From Diaprepes abbreviatus (Eukaryota; Arthropoda; Insecta; Coleoptera; Curculionidae), in NCBI GenBank assembly GCA_034092305.1, contig JASJET010000121.1, forward strand, positions 8,384,001-8,448,000: a DNA stretch of 64,000 nt, given 5' to 3'. Both the position numbers and the translations under genes were made by a program. Under the pieces are notes generated by a model. That model was not told the DNA's origin. It saw nothing but the letters and a program-made list of their open reading frames with translations, and made no database searches. Shown piece by piece: positions 1 to 11,130 of this stretch; the stretch's first letter is position 1; each line of letters opens with the position of its first letter.

Positions 1-99
1 AAATATCAACCCTGCTTTTAAAGTCCTACAGAATGAAAATAATGACTTCTAAAAAGTTAATATCTTGCTAAATAATCTTCTAGATAGACCGGCATAAAT

Positions 100-790
100 A
101 AGAAATGAAAATTGATTTGATGGTTTGTTTCAGAGATCAAGCAAAAGAGTGTGATATAACACCTGTATTCACAAATAAAAGATGAAAGATAACGAAGCTT
201 TTTTTTGATGAGTTATCCGAAGAAGAGAGAATTGTTGATCCCATATCGTGCTTCAATGTGTATTATTGCTATCTAGATATCTAAATTTCCGAAACTAATC
301 GAAGATTTGTGATCTGAATAACATATTCAAAATCTTACTACCGTATAACCTCTTATGTTTTTCAAACGATGTAATAAATAAAAAACTGTAAAACTTGCTA
401 GTAAAGAAGATAATAACGTAACAATTGATCTTTATGGTCAATTAATTACTTTGAAATCTGAAATTTAGAAAATTCTTACTTATATAAAAAAATTCGCAGA
501 ATTATGGTTGATAAATCTGAATAGCTTCGCCTCCAGTTTTCCAGAGATTTTAACTCCCATTTTTAACTCTTCCAGTTACAACGGCAACTGCTAAAGAAGC
601 TTCTTCAAACCTAAATTTATTAAAAATTATCTTAAAAGTAAGGAACAAGCATGACTATCGGAATTATCTATTGCTCGTAGGAAAAGAAGAACTTGAAAAC
701 CTACAATCGTCTTCAGTTCTTTAATTTGTATCTTTGTGTTATTGTTCTCGACACCCACATTCAAATAAATTTTGTTTATGTGAATGTTGT
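100..790 (+). pseudogene. Decayed hAT transposase (ZMYM1/TTF type), C-terminal part
   Basis: No open frame survives, but across frameshifts the + strand gives PVFT..KRK, ELSEEER, DPISCFNVYY, FKILLPYNL and DLYGQLITLKS. It then gives LTLPVTTATA near 562-591 and FIKNYLKS, the hAT dimerisation domain (normally 'LPVTVASAERSFSKLKLIKNYLRS'). It is a dead relic. It may extend left of the window start. Confidence 0.7.
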
Positions 791-2397
791 TTTTTATTTT
801 CTAGAAAAGGGCCCTCCAAGAAATCTTGATACAGGGCCCACTCAGGGCTAGATACGCAACTAAGTACTAATTTATATTATATCACCTTTGATTAATCGAA
901 CATTGGGTAAATGAAAAAAGCAGCAGATTCTTATTTATGGTGTTATCCTTATAGATATATTATCATTCTATCCTATTTGGATATATTTCTTCTGCCGGTC
1001 AAAAATTGGATTTTACTTGCAGAATTTGGTAATATATATAAACGAAACTATTGTAACATTGGCTCAGTTTTAACATCAAAAGTAGAGCATTTTACAAACA
1101 ACCGGTCTTCGACAAAAAATACGTGTCCCTATTGCTTTCGCCATGTGGATTACTATCCCTATTATCACGGAAAATCACGGAAATAAAAGTGCAGTAAAAG
1201 AACTTTTGTTAATGCCTTTGACTGTGACAGCATTTGATCGTAGACTCCTGCAAATGGTATACTTTGGTAGCTTAAGGCCGGTAGGACTAAAATCTTCTGC
1301 TGTGACATATTTATTTTGTAGCTATTTTAAAATCCTATAAATAACTTTCAGAATGGCTCTCTGGAAATCTGGTCGTTCCTCTTGCAGTTTTAATGATAAA
1401 CAACTACAGGTTATTTAGAGCTTACCAGTTCCATCATTCACAAGTTCAAGACTCAGAAAAAGCTACTGTCTAGTTAGTCAGATGACGTCTCATGAATTGA
1501 AGCTCTCACAACGGCGTGCAGCGAATTTATTTACAAAGATTGTTAATAAATCAAACAGAACAAGTTTCTCAAAACACTTAAATCTATTAACAAAAAAAAA
1601 TGGAAAACAAAACTATTTACAATGAGACACTTGAAATTAGAAATGTTTGGCAATTCCAAAGTATTACACCAGTGGCCCCTGTTGGCCGTTCTATTATTAA
1701 AGAAAATGTAACAACCCAATTTAAAAGATGAAATGTTTATTGTTTCTTAAAAGATCAAACTTACATTCTCCCGGTACAGTGGGGGTCGTACACACTGTAT
1801 GGGTGAATTTTATTCCCGGAAGTTTGAGTAGTTTGTCCCAGAGGGTGTCAGCTGTTTTATGCCGGATAAGTAATTTCCGAATTGATCTAGATCGAAGCAT
1901 CTGAATCTTATTTTTTTTTATACAAAAGGGTTAATATAACTATTCTATGTCTTTCTAAAATTAATAGAATAATAAAATAACAAGTGGAAAAAAAACTGAA
2001 TGTCATTTCATTCATTTTGCTGGTATTCAAATAATTCCATGTTGCAATCAGGAAAAACAGTAGTTAACTAATTCTTTATATATGTTTTCAAACGATATTT
2101 TCCTTGATTATTTTTTTGTTTCCTAATAATGGAAAAATCGTTCAATATTTTAATACATTTTAACAGTATTTGCAGATATCACAAGTTAAGACCTTCCTTA
2201 GCACTTATCTCTTCGGTTTTAATTACATAACCAGGGTAGGATTATTTCGACAGATTTATTTATAAATGTTTAAAGAGGGTACAATCTTTTTAGTTTATGA
2301 TGTTATAAATTTTCTGGGTTTATATATTTTAAGAAAACATTTAAACGACACAAAAGTAACAAAATTGCTAAGTTTGTTAATGGATTTAGATCTTAGG
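791..2397. other. AT-rich intergenic DNA, nothing recognised
   Basis: Open frames at 911-1186 (91 codons) and 1143-1340 (65 codons) have no recognisable motif, overlap each other and look like chance. No transposon termini were seen. Confidence 0.4.
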
Positions 2398-2398
2398 G

Positions 2399-2476
<78 letters not shown>
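2398..2476. repeat. (TA)n microsatellite at the 3' end of a LINE
   Basis: About 75 bases of near-perfect TA repeat. It directly abuts the 3' UTR of the minus-strand LINE fragment at 2477-3885, after 'AATAAAAAGACATTA'. It could be that element's simple-repeat tail, as in CR1/Jockey-like LINEs whose tails are short tandem repeats, or an independent expansion. Confidence 0.9.
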
Positions 2477-2479
<3 letters not shown>

Positions 2480-3870
2480 ATGTCTTTTTATTAGCATCAA
2501 AAATATATACTGAACAAATACAATAATGGACGGCGAGATCTAGCATAGCTACTCATCTAACCGTCTGTTTTCTTAAATTAAATCTAAGATAAACTAAAAG
2601 TAAATCTAATCCAAAATATAAAATTATTTGAGAAAAAATAAAAATGTAAATTCTAAAATATTCATGTTCACACTTTTGGGCTTTTATTTGCAAGTGATCC
2701 AGAAAATCACCGCACCCGACCACGCGTACCAATAATAAATAATTTAACAGCTGTTTTGAAGCTACCGACATTCTTAAGGGCTACGACATCCCTAGGAAGT
2801 GAGTTATAAATTTTCACTGCATTATATCTGAAAGATCTCTGAAAAAGGGCAGTTCTATGTTTCGAGACAAAGAATCTGGAACTATAACGTGTTTGCCTCC
2901 CATGAACAGCACCGCCACAAATCAATTTATTAGACAGATAATAGGTGCCTCTGTCAACACAATCCTATGAACAAGGGTTGCTAAATGTATAAAGAATCTT
3001 TCCTCTAAATTAAACCATCGGGATGCCCGAAATAAAGGTGTCACATGATCGAACTTTCTCATACTGTAGCAAAACCTAAAGCAGGCATTCTGAAGTCCCT
3101 GGAGACTATTCCACTCACGTAATGTAAGTGCTGGCCAATATACAACGTCACAGTATGACACCAAAGACAATATCAAAGAGTCACAGAGTCTCAACTTTAT
3201 ATCAGTTGTTAAGACATCTTTATGCATATAAAGAATTTTTAGCTTATAATAACACCTTTGCAATAAATTCGAGGTATGTGCCTCAAAGCGAAGTTGTGCG
3301 TCAAACATTACCCCCAGGTTCTTGGCAGAGTCCGACGGCGTCAACATTGTATTACCAATTTTGATTTTAAAAATATTACTCTCTACAATTTGTTGTCTGT
3401 GCGAACCAAAAAGAAGAAGTTTCGACTTTTTACCATTCAGACACAGTCCATGACCTCTGGATATCTCCAAAATGATCTGTAAATCATCATTAATTTGCTG
3501 TGCAGCCTGTGCCATACCAACTAAACTAAACGAGCAGTAAACTTGCAAGTCATCAGCGCATTGGTGAGAATGACAAGTTTTTATAAATTTACAGAAATCA
3601 GCTGTATACAGCGAAAATAACAGCGGCCCAAGAATGCTGCCCTGTGGTACACCCCTATTGAAAATCACAAATTCAGACCTCTCATTGCCAATGCACACTC
3701 TTTGCATTCTATCTCCAAGATAACTCCTAAACCACTCCACTGCACTCCTTCCCAAGCCAAAGTATCCCAGTTTTAAAAAAACATCGTATGATCCAAGGTG
3801 CCGAAGGCCCTACTAAAATCTAGTAATATAAGAGATGTCGTCAAACTGCTATCACTTGCACCAAACACAT

Positions 3871-3885
<15 letters not shown>
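2477..3885 (-). pseudogene. 5'-truncated non-LTR retrotransposon, RT and C-terminal region
   Basis: The main open frame at 3755-2922 (277 codons) contains RT motifs GVPQGSILGPLLFSLY (block B) and CADDLQVY (catalytic 'F/YADD' box with Cys in the first place), then the thumb region. Upstream, after a frameshift in a T-run near 3780, the block A motif LLDFSRAFGTLDHT is readable (3835-3790). Downstream, after another frameshift near 2925, frame 2925-2707 holds the typical LINE tail with FFVSKHRTALFQRSF and YNSLPRDV. An AT-rich 3' UTR runs to 2477. The block B and tail motifs suggest the Jockey/CR1 group. It is broken by at least two frameshifts and lacks the endonuclease. Confidence 0.85.

Positions 3886-3950
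<65 letters not shown>
3866..3950. repeat. Compound (CA)n(TA)n microsatellite
   Basis: About 20 bases of CA repeat run into about 65 bases of TA repeat. It marks the 5' truncation point of the LINE fragment: readable RT coding stops at this array. Confidence 0.9.
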
Positions 3951-3953
<3 letters not shown>

Positions 3954-4828
3954 TCCCATGGTTAAAATCTATCTACAGAGTTATTATTTACTCATTTTAG
4001 TAAAATATATTTCTCGTTAAACAGTATAAAACAATTAATATTTGTTCCATTACATGACAAATCTGAAACGTAAAGTTTTTGGGGAAACAACTTTTATGAT
4101 GATTTTCATCCCGTAAGTACTTTTAAGAGCAGATAAAAAGTATACGTATCTCTATTGTTTCGACATTCTACAAATATATAGTTAAAGATGTTCAAAATCG
4201 GTGAGTACGAGTTGCGGTACCTCCCTTGTCAATCAACTGTAAATTTAACTAAATTTCGAATTTATCAATACTTGTATCACCATCAAGAGAAGGTGTTGCT
4301 GAAAGTTAACATTGAGTTGTAACAAATTTTAAGGCGGGATATCAAAATATTGGCTAAACTACAAGTTTGATTTTTTATTATTGCTTATTTATGATAATAT
4401 ACATTTACGCTTAGGTCGAAGGATTAATCCTTCAATGCGTACCAGAATACATATGAATAAAAAATTAATTAAAAACTAAAAGCAGAAAATAATTTAGCTT
4501 TAGGTATTTAGAATCAAATAATTAAGTAATTTATGAATCGTTCGTTCGATCTCGCAGGTAATATCCTTCAGTATACATACAAAAACGCCAAGCGTCCTCT
4601 GCAGCGTACCTCGCTGAACTATTTTATGACTTTATATGAATAAAAGGGTCCTGATTGAGCCTCCATAATTGATAATTGGGGGGAGTTTACTCATCAAAAG
4701 AAACTGAAATTCAACGTTATAAACAACAAACGTAATTAAGTTTGAACCCTTTCATAAGCGTAAAAACGTATTTTTAAGCTGAACAAAGTACTACAAATAT
4801 CTTGATAGGGATTTAAAAAGACCTTATG
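3951..4828. other. AT-rich DNA, nothing recognised
   Basis: No coding signal, transposon terminus or tandem repeat recognised by eye. Confidence 0.4.
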
Positions 4829-5087
4829 TTCCTTAATCAAATTTAATGATCGTAAATAAGTTACATGTACATGGAAATTAAAGATTTGTACATTGAATTT
4901 AATTGAATGTTACCTTAAATTTCAATGAGGTAACTGAAAACATACCAAATTTAATGTATAATTATATTCAATTTAATATTAAAATTATTACATTTTATCC
5001 ATTAACATTAAATGCGTTTAATAAACAGTTTATGAAATTGGCTTCCAGCATATTGCCTTAAAATTAATGTGAAGTTTTTTTACAGTA
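4829..5087 (+). repeat. Interspersed repeat, copy 1 (~260 bp)
   Basis: This block is clearly homologous to 12150-12416: shared CTTAATCAAATTTAATGAT, TTACATGTAC, TTAACATTAAATGC and the end AATTAATGTGAAGTTTTTTT followed by ACAGT. Both copies stop at ACAGT. It is non-coding and probably a MITE of unknown family. Confidence 0.75.
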
Positions 5088-5565
5088 AACTCTTAAAGGG
5101 GATTCCCCGATATGAAACTTGTTTAGCGATGTTGATGACTCGTTATTTAATTGTATTGCAAAGTAAATAAATAATACTAATTACAATTAGTTAAATAGTG
5201 TCATACCTAAATGTATTATATCCTTTAGTGATTATTGTAAGTGAAAAAAAAAAACGCAAATGTGGAAAGTACGGTTTTTATTTACTAGTTACTAATGATT
5301 GTCCCCAGTCCCCAACAATAGTCTCATGTTTATTTTCAAAACTTTGCGTGTTGTCATCTATACCTACTCATACCTATATAGTCTTCTAGGTGTATGTCTA
5401 TGGTATGTCTGTTTGCTACTCTTCCAACACTTGGCATCATATTTAACTAATATTGTGAGGTAGATATCTTCGTATTTATCACAAAGTTGTTATGCGAAAA
5501 TGTTTTTTTTTTGTGAGCGCAATCACGAGCCAGAGTTAGTTGTATTTTAATACATTAAAAATTTT
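5088..5565. other. AT-rich DNA, nothing recognised
   Basis: No coding signal or repeat recognised. Confidence 0.35.
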
Positions 5566-6620
5566 TTTTCAGGAGCCACCAAAGAGGAAAAGATTTCTGG
5601 GGCTCAATTGCGAAATTAGAAACGAGAAATGGAGATACAGAAAGGAAAAATGTGAGTTTCTATGATGAAATTTTTAAATAAACCTGAAAAAAAGGATTGA
5701 CAGGAAATTATTGAATCACCGTGTCGATCATTTCCAAATATTCAGCAAATTTAAAATTAAAAGCCTTGAGTGCTATGAGATGATCCAGCAGAACTAATGC
5801 AATCAAACAAACCGTTTCGGCGTAACATAGAAAAAATATTTGATGCTCTGTTGAAAATATTTGAAAATGCGTCTGAGCGGGAATGTACCACAACCCAGAA
5901 AAGCATCCGCCCGCTTTAAAAGTTCAAAGTTATAAATTTATTTGCTCCGTTGAAGTCAGGTACGAAATTATGAATAAAATTAATTATTTAAGTAAAATGA
6001 TGCAAAGTCATGCAAATGGATACTGAAGTATGCATAAATATGCTAAATAATTTGATTAATAAGTTTACAAATAATCACACATTTTGAAACTATTTTACAA
6101 AAACTACTGAAGTGATACAAAAAGTAAATGCTAAACAGACTTCTCCCAACAAATAGACTTCGTCCAAGAAGAAAACTGAGACAATTTCATTATGAACAGG
6201 ACGATGAAGTTATATTAGACCCTAAAATTAATTATAAAGTCGAGCTTTTTTAATTCTAGAAGAGATATTTACTTCCTTAAAAAATAGATTTGAACAATTA
6301 AAAACTTTAGACAACGTATTTGGTTTTTTTCATTGCTACATTATTAAGTGACCCCGAAGAAGAAATGATGAAATATTGTGTAGATTTACAGATGAAACTC
6401 AAAGACGATTCAAAGAATGAAGCTGACACTGATGGTATTGGTATAATTTAATGTCAACTTTTCCAAACGCATCAATAACATTAAGAATATATCTTACTCT
6501 ACCAGTTACAGTTGCATCTGAAGAATAATTTTTTTTCTAAGTTAAAACAGATTAAGAATTAAGGTCAACTATGCATCAACTAAGACTGAGTAATTTTCCG
6601 TTTTTTCAATAGAATCTTAC
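5566..6620 (+). pseudogene. Decayed hAT transposase remnant
   Basis: Readable across frameshifts are NFHYEQDDEVILDPKINY, LRNRFEQLKTL-like (FTSLKNRFEQLKTLDNVFGF), SDPEEEMMKYCVDLQMKLK, then LTLPVTVASE near 6492-6521 and FFSKLKQIKN, the hAT dimerisation motif. The upstream part (5566-6100) is weaker. It ends where the foldback at about 6645 begins. Same broad family (ZMYM1-like) as 100-790. Dead. Confidence 0.65.
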
Positions 6621-6644
6621 TTTGCAAGTATAAAAGCGAGAAAA

Positions 6645-7815
6645 GTTTTTTTAGGTACATGCATCTACGGGGTATCCCATTTTCGACACTTTTAGGGGGT
6701 ATTGGAATTATTATCAAAGATATAGTGTTGCGATTTTCCCTTTAGTGTCCTACTTTTTAACGAAACGAAAGATTTCTGTGTCAAATTTGTCACGGATCTC
6801 TTAGTTTTTAATCTACGGAATTATTTTGAAAATCTTTGTTTTTTAGATACATCTCATTCCTTTATGTGTTAGTTTATTAAAAAAGTAAGAGCTAATTTTT
6901 ATAGAGTTTTTTGGCGCAGTCAGTTTTTTTCTAAAAAGTTTAGTTTTTGAGATATTAACCAAACATGATTTTTTAAATAGGACACCCTGTATATTATTTT
7001 AGATAGTCATTAAGTATAGCTTAGGCTTTTCAAAAATATATAATGTGTTTATTTTATTTTGAAAAACAAGGTCAGAATTCAATATTTTCAATAATTTACT
7101 TTATATAAACGATCGCCAAATATTAGAAGTTGTTCTAATGATAACACTTTAAATACATTTTCTACTGAAATGTAAATCAGAAACTTCCTAGGTACTTTCA
7201 TTGCTTTGTATAAAATATACTAACTTATGATACTTTTCATAATTATCAGAAATGGCCATTGTAAACGCAAAATAAATAAAAAGTAAAATAAAAACACCTA
7301 CGTAACAAAAATATTTCATAAATAATATCAATCTGACAAAACTCTGGAGTTGTGGATATCTTTCTTTTGTTTCTTATAGATTGGCCATGGCCTACTGTTA
7401 CAAATAAAGTAAATTATCGAAATTATAGATTTCTGACCTTATTTTTTACAATAAGCATATTGCATATCTTTGAAAAGTTTGAATTATCCTATATCAATAT
7501 CTAAAATAATATATAGGGTGTTGAATTTAAAAATCATGTTTGGTTAATATCTCAAAAACTAAACTTTATAGAAAAAACTACCTCCGCCACTGAACTCTAC
7601 GTAAAAAACTTTATAATAACCAGTTTTTACCTTTTTGATAAATTAACGCATAAGGGAAATATGAGATGTACTTAAAAATAGAAAATTTTCAAAATCACCC
7701 TGTAGATTAAAAAGTAAGAGAGCCATGACAAATTTGACACCGGAACTTTTGAAAACCGCAATCTTTGATAATAACTCGAATACTCCCCAAAAGTGCCGTC
7801 TCTGTACATCTAAGT
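6645..7815. mobile_element. Foldback element with ~400 bp inverted arms
   Basis: The left arm (about 6655-7090) and right arm (about 7425-7812) are inverted copies. Examples are GGAATTATTATCAAAGAT / ATCTTTGATAATAACTCGAA, TTAACCAAACATGATTTTT / AAAAATCATGTTTGGTTAA and CAAGGTCAGAA / TTCTGACCTT. The spacer is about 330 bp with no coding capacity. 'GGACACCCTGTAT' sits in the arm, a motif shared with other foldbacks in this window. A lone, diverged arm of the same family is at 58675-58985. Confidence 0.85.
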
Positions 7816-7964
7816 TTATTGTATACTTTAAAATAAACTGTTTGTATTAAAGTTGTTTTTTATACGCTCCCATAACTATCTTACCAAACTCAAATTTCTT
7901 TCTAGAAGTTAGGGAAAACAATATAGAGGGCGGCACTGTTAGTGTTGCACGCCAGCACTGAGGC

Positions 7965-8149
7965 GGCCAGCGGAGGGTCTGCTTATATAAGGTATATTCT
8001 TTTGAGTAATTATCACTTTCAGTTCTGTCACTTGAAGTAATCATGATCACTTCAACCCAATGACAAGTAAATGCATATTCAAAAGAACATGAAGTTATCA
8101 GTTTCACTTTTTTCACTTTGATCAGTGATAATTTACTCAAAAGAATACA

Positions 8150-8234
<85 letters not shown>

Positions 8235-8247
8235 GCTGGCCGCCCCC
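7965..8247. mobile_element. MITE-like inverted repeat carrying a (TA)n expansion
   Basis: The outer inverted repeats are GGCGGCCAGC (7967) and GCTGGCCGCC (8235). The inner ones are TATTCTTTTGAGTAATTATC (7990) and GATAATTTACTCAAAAGAAT (8127). The left arm has a short TTATATA at the place where the right arm has 78 bases of TA repeat, so the microsatellite seems to have grown from a TA-rich spot inside the element. Confidence 0.7.
8153..8230. repeat. (TA)n microsatellite
   Basis: About 78 bases of uninterrupted TA repeat, inside one arm of the inverted repeat at 7965-8247. Confidence 0.95.
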
Positions 8248-9016
8248 ACTACTCGTCTACTTTCGTGCGCTCATGTTTGCTAGCATTTTGACGAACATTA
8301 CAGACTTTTTGATGCAAAATGAAAATTTAGGCTCATAGAATGATAATTCTATTTTCAAAATATTTTTACAATTTTAAAATTAGACCATCCATGACGCCTG
8401 CAGGCGCGCTGACAGATAATGACTAAAAATTTTAAATGGCAATTGTGCAAAAACTAACGAACCAACTGCACCTAGTTTTAACACTCTTATAGTACATATA
8501 AATTACTATCATTTCGCGAAGGACCTACGCTACCACTTAAAAAATGACGGAGAAATTAATTTTTGAAGAAACACTGAATTTTCCGATTTTTCCTGTTTTT
8601 CTCTGTTATTAATGATCGATTAAGTCAATTCAGGGCGAATTTTGTTGGGATTTTAATTCATCTCTTTACACTATCGAGATTGCTTAATTTTTTTGGTTTT
8701 AACTGATTGTAATGAATTAATAGATTATAATACAGAGTGAAAAACATAACAAAATATCACTACAGATTGTTTTTAACGTAATAGTACAAGCAATATCCTA
8801 ATAGCATTTTTGTAACGGAAAAATCTCTTTTGATTGGAGTATCTATCGCTTTTTAGAACCAAAAAAACCTCACTTGTGTTTATTGAATAAAGAATGTACT
8901 TCCGTTTAAATAAGTCAAAATATTTATTTATTTAAAACCGTTAATCACCAATAATATGTCAGAACAGATTAATAATGGACGCTTACAAAGGAAAACAAAT
9001 CTTCTAAATGTATATT
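8248..9016. other. 3' flank of the transferrin gene, nothing recognised
   Basis: AT-rich DNA, probably including the transferrin 3' UTR end. No coding exon with a suitable phase was seen. Confidence 0.35.
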
Positions 9017-9022
9017 TTTATT
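9017..9022 (-). promoter_or_regulatory. Probable AATAAA poly(A) signal of the transferrin gene
   Basis: The plus strand reads TTTATT here, i.e. AATAAA on the minus strand, 55 bases after the transferrin stop. Other AATAAA hexamers follow near 8923-8933. In such AT-rich DNA the hexamer is common, so position is the main support. Confidence 0.5.
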
Positions 9023-9076
9023 ACAAAAACATCATATTTAAAGTACTACAAATAATGCAATCTCTAAAATAAATGA

Positions 9077-9184
9077 TTAATTACTTGCAGAATTTGAACA
9101 ACCATTAACTACAGCTAAAATCTGCGAATATTTTTTCTGAACTTCAGATTCTCCAGCGATGGAAATTAAACCAGTTGCTGAATC
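9077..9184 (-). CDS. Transferrin terminal exon and stop codon
   Basis: The acceptor is 'TTTTTTCAG'. The exon encodes 35 residues and TAA: DSATGLISIAGESEVQ, then KKYSQILAVVNGCSNSASN. The start completes the LLFK-DS motif, and the end matches the lobe-closing helix and last cysteine. There is no hydrophobic GPI-signal tail, although vertebrate melanotransferrin has one. The last codons contain 'GCAA|GTAATT', a possible splice donor at 9084-9083. The Ser/Asn/Ala-rich end would suit a GPI attachment site if an alternative downstream exon exists (inference only). A possible poly(A) signal lies 55 bases downstream. Confidence 0.9.
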   Translation of the reverse strand, partial: DSATGLISIAGESEVQKKYSQILAVVNGCSNSASN

Positions 9185-10887
9185 CTGAAAAAAAAAAGAT
9201 TTAATATCTGAGCAACATTTGCCATATTCATTTTAAAATTTTTTCCAAAATTTAAGTAGATTCTTATATAAAGACAAACTTTTTTCCAAATATTATCAAA
9301 TAAATTCTTGGTGCATCAACTAATATACAGAAAGTACCGAGAGAACTAGGCGATTTAACAACAAATGTTGTAAAAACGACATCGATTGTATGTTATAGGC
9401 AGTTTGAAATTTCCCTAGACCAGTCAATTAATGTTATGTTCCGTATTAGCCCATAGTATTTGAGCTTATTATATTTTTTGTGGTGTTTTAATTTCGTTAA
9501 TAATTTTGTGTGCAAATAAATACAAAAAAGATTTGATCTTGCTATACTTTAATTTTTTTCGCTACCTATTTAAAGATGAAATAGACTTATTTTATATAAA
9601 ATCACGAGGGAAATTTATAACAACGTGACACAAACTAATGAAAGTTATATAAATCAGAACCACTCAGACCTATTACTAATGACAAATGTATTTTGTCAGT
9701 TTATTCATTATTTTAACTATAACTTCTTCCAAATAGAATAAAAATTAGCTCATTCTTTAAAAAGTCTGCTGAAGGATAAAAAAGGTATAGGTGTCTTAAT
9801 GAAAAAGATGACCAACACTAAATTTAAAGTGTTGAGTTGTTATAATAAAGACAAATTCTTGTTTTAATAATATATTAAATGTTATAACCTGAGTTGGTAT
9901 ATTGTCATCAAACTTCCCATTACGGAAATGTTATTCCAGACATTAATTAAATAGTGCGAAGAATGACTATTATTTGTATGTCTGTTTATTTAATTGCTTT
10001 TTTAAGGTTTCATTGTAATGTTTGTAGAAAAACATGTAGATATTAAAACAACAAATTACGTGATATACAGAAAAACAAACATGCAATTTTAAATATAAGC
10101 AACGAAATATTTTTGTTATAAATTATAATTTAAAAACTAGTCATTTATTTTTCAAAATTATATTTATATTATTTAAAAAATTAAAGTTTCCTATTCTCAA
10201 TGAATAAGTTCTCTTTTGATATCTAGCTAGTATACAGACGCTGCATATTATAGTCTTTTTGGAAGTTGTGACGGACGAAAATGATATTTTCGACAAATAA
10301 TACAAAACAAGCCAGAGAAAAAATTATTTGATAATTTTATTTTTCTCTAAAACTGGAAGTTTTGCATGTCAACTGTCATCAATTCTGAAAAAATTGTAAG
10401 CATAACTGAAGATTCAGCTGATACGAGTATCAAACTTTATCCTCTTTTAGTTTATTGATGATTAAATAAAGATCGTAAGCATTAAACTTTAAAAAGTTTA
10501 ATAGAAATTTAAAGAATATTTTATAGATGGAAGATAAAAATCTGTTGTTATGCAACCCTTATGATATTGGAAATATTTTTAGCATTCTCAGGGCCGTATT
10601 GGAAATCGGACTGCTCAGAAAATATCTATAGCTGTCTTCCTGCATCAAAGAAAATGCTTTCTAAAATTTATTTTAAATAGATAGAACGTGCATTCCATGA
10701 CTATTTGCTCAGAAGTCTTACATATCTTCTATAAAAACAATGTACCAATGTTAATGACAACTTTATTTGCGTATAATAATAGGTTAAAAATGCAGTCTCT
10801 CAAAGTAAATACGATCACAAGTTTTTCATCTTATAGCAGTTTTACTAGTGTTTGTTTGAAGGTTGTAGACAATGTTGAAGATTGACT
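9185..10887. other. Transferrin last intron, unique-looking part
   Basis: AT-rich intron sequence. No transposon termini, coding remnants or RNA genes recognised. Confidence 0.4.
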
Positions 10888-11130
10888 AAAATGTTGTTGT
10901 CGGACTGGCCTTGTCTTTATTTTTATTTATTTTTACGACGTTTCGATTAGGTTGTATCCCTAATCGTTATCAAGTATAAACTGAACAGAGTATACTTGAT
11001 AACGATTAGAGATACAATCTAATCGAAACTGAACAGTTTATACTTGATAACGATTAGAGATACAACCTAATCGAAACGTCATAAAAATAAATAAAAATAA
11101 AGACAATGCAAGTCCGACAATCACATTTTA
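10888..11130. mobile_element. Palindromic repeat with hammerhead-like halves
   Basis: The outer parts are inverted copies: TGTCGGACTGGCCTTGTCTT (10909) against AAGACAATGCAAGTCCGACA (11100). A ~48-base unit ending 'CCTAATCGAAACGTC' occurs once on the minus strand and twice on the plus. Each unit folds with a 7-bp stem CGATTAG/CTAATCG followed by AAACGTC, and at 11037-11085 an outer TTTAT/ATAAA stem. This is the outline of a type I hammerhead, but the CUGANGA box reads CTTGATAA, so it does not match the active core. It may be a decayed ribozyme or only a similar fold. Confidence 0.7.

Noticed and set aside
911..1340. 91- and 65-codon frames near the left end
   Set aside because: Overlapping, no start context, no motif, AT-driven composition.
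2266..2546. Open frames of YIYIYI repeats on both strands (also at 3835, 19898, 22713, 34977)
   Set aside because: They are translations of (TA)n arrays; both strands stay open only because of the repeat.
5566..5655. Exon-like stretch after TTTTTTTCAG (EPPKRKRFLGL..)
   Set aside because: Continues into hAT debris with stops on the strand opposite to the transferrin; no matching donor or homologue seen.
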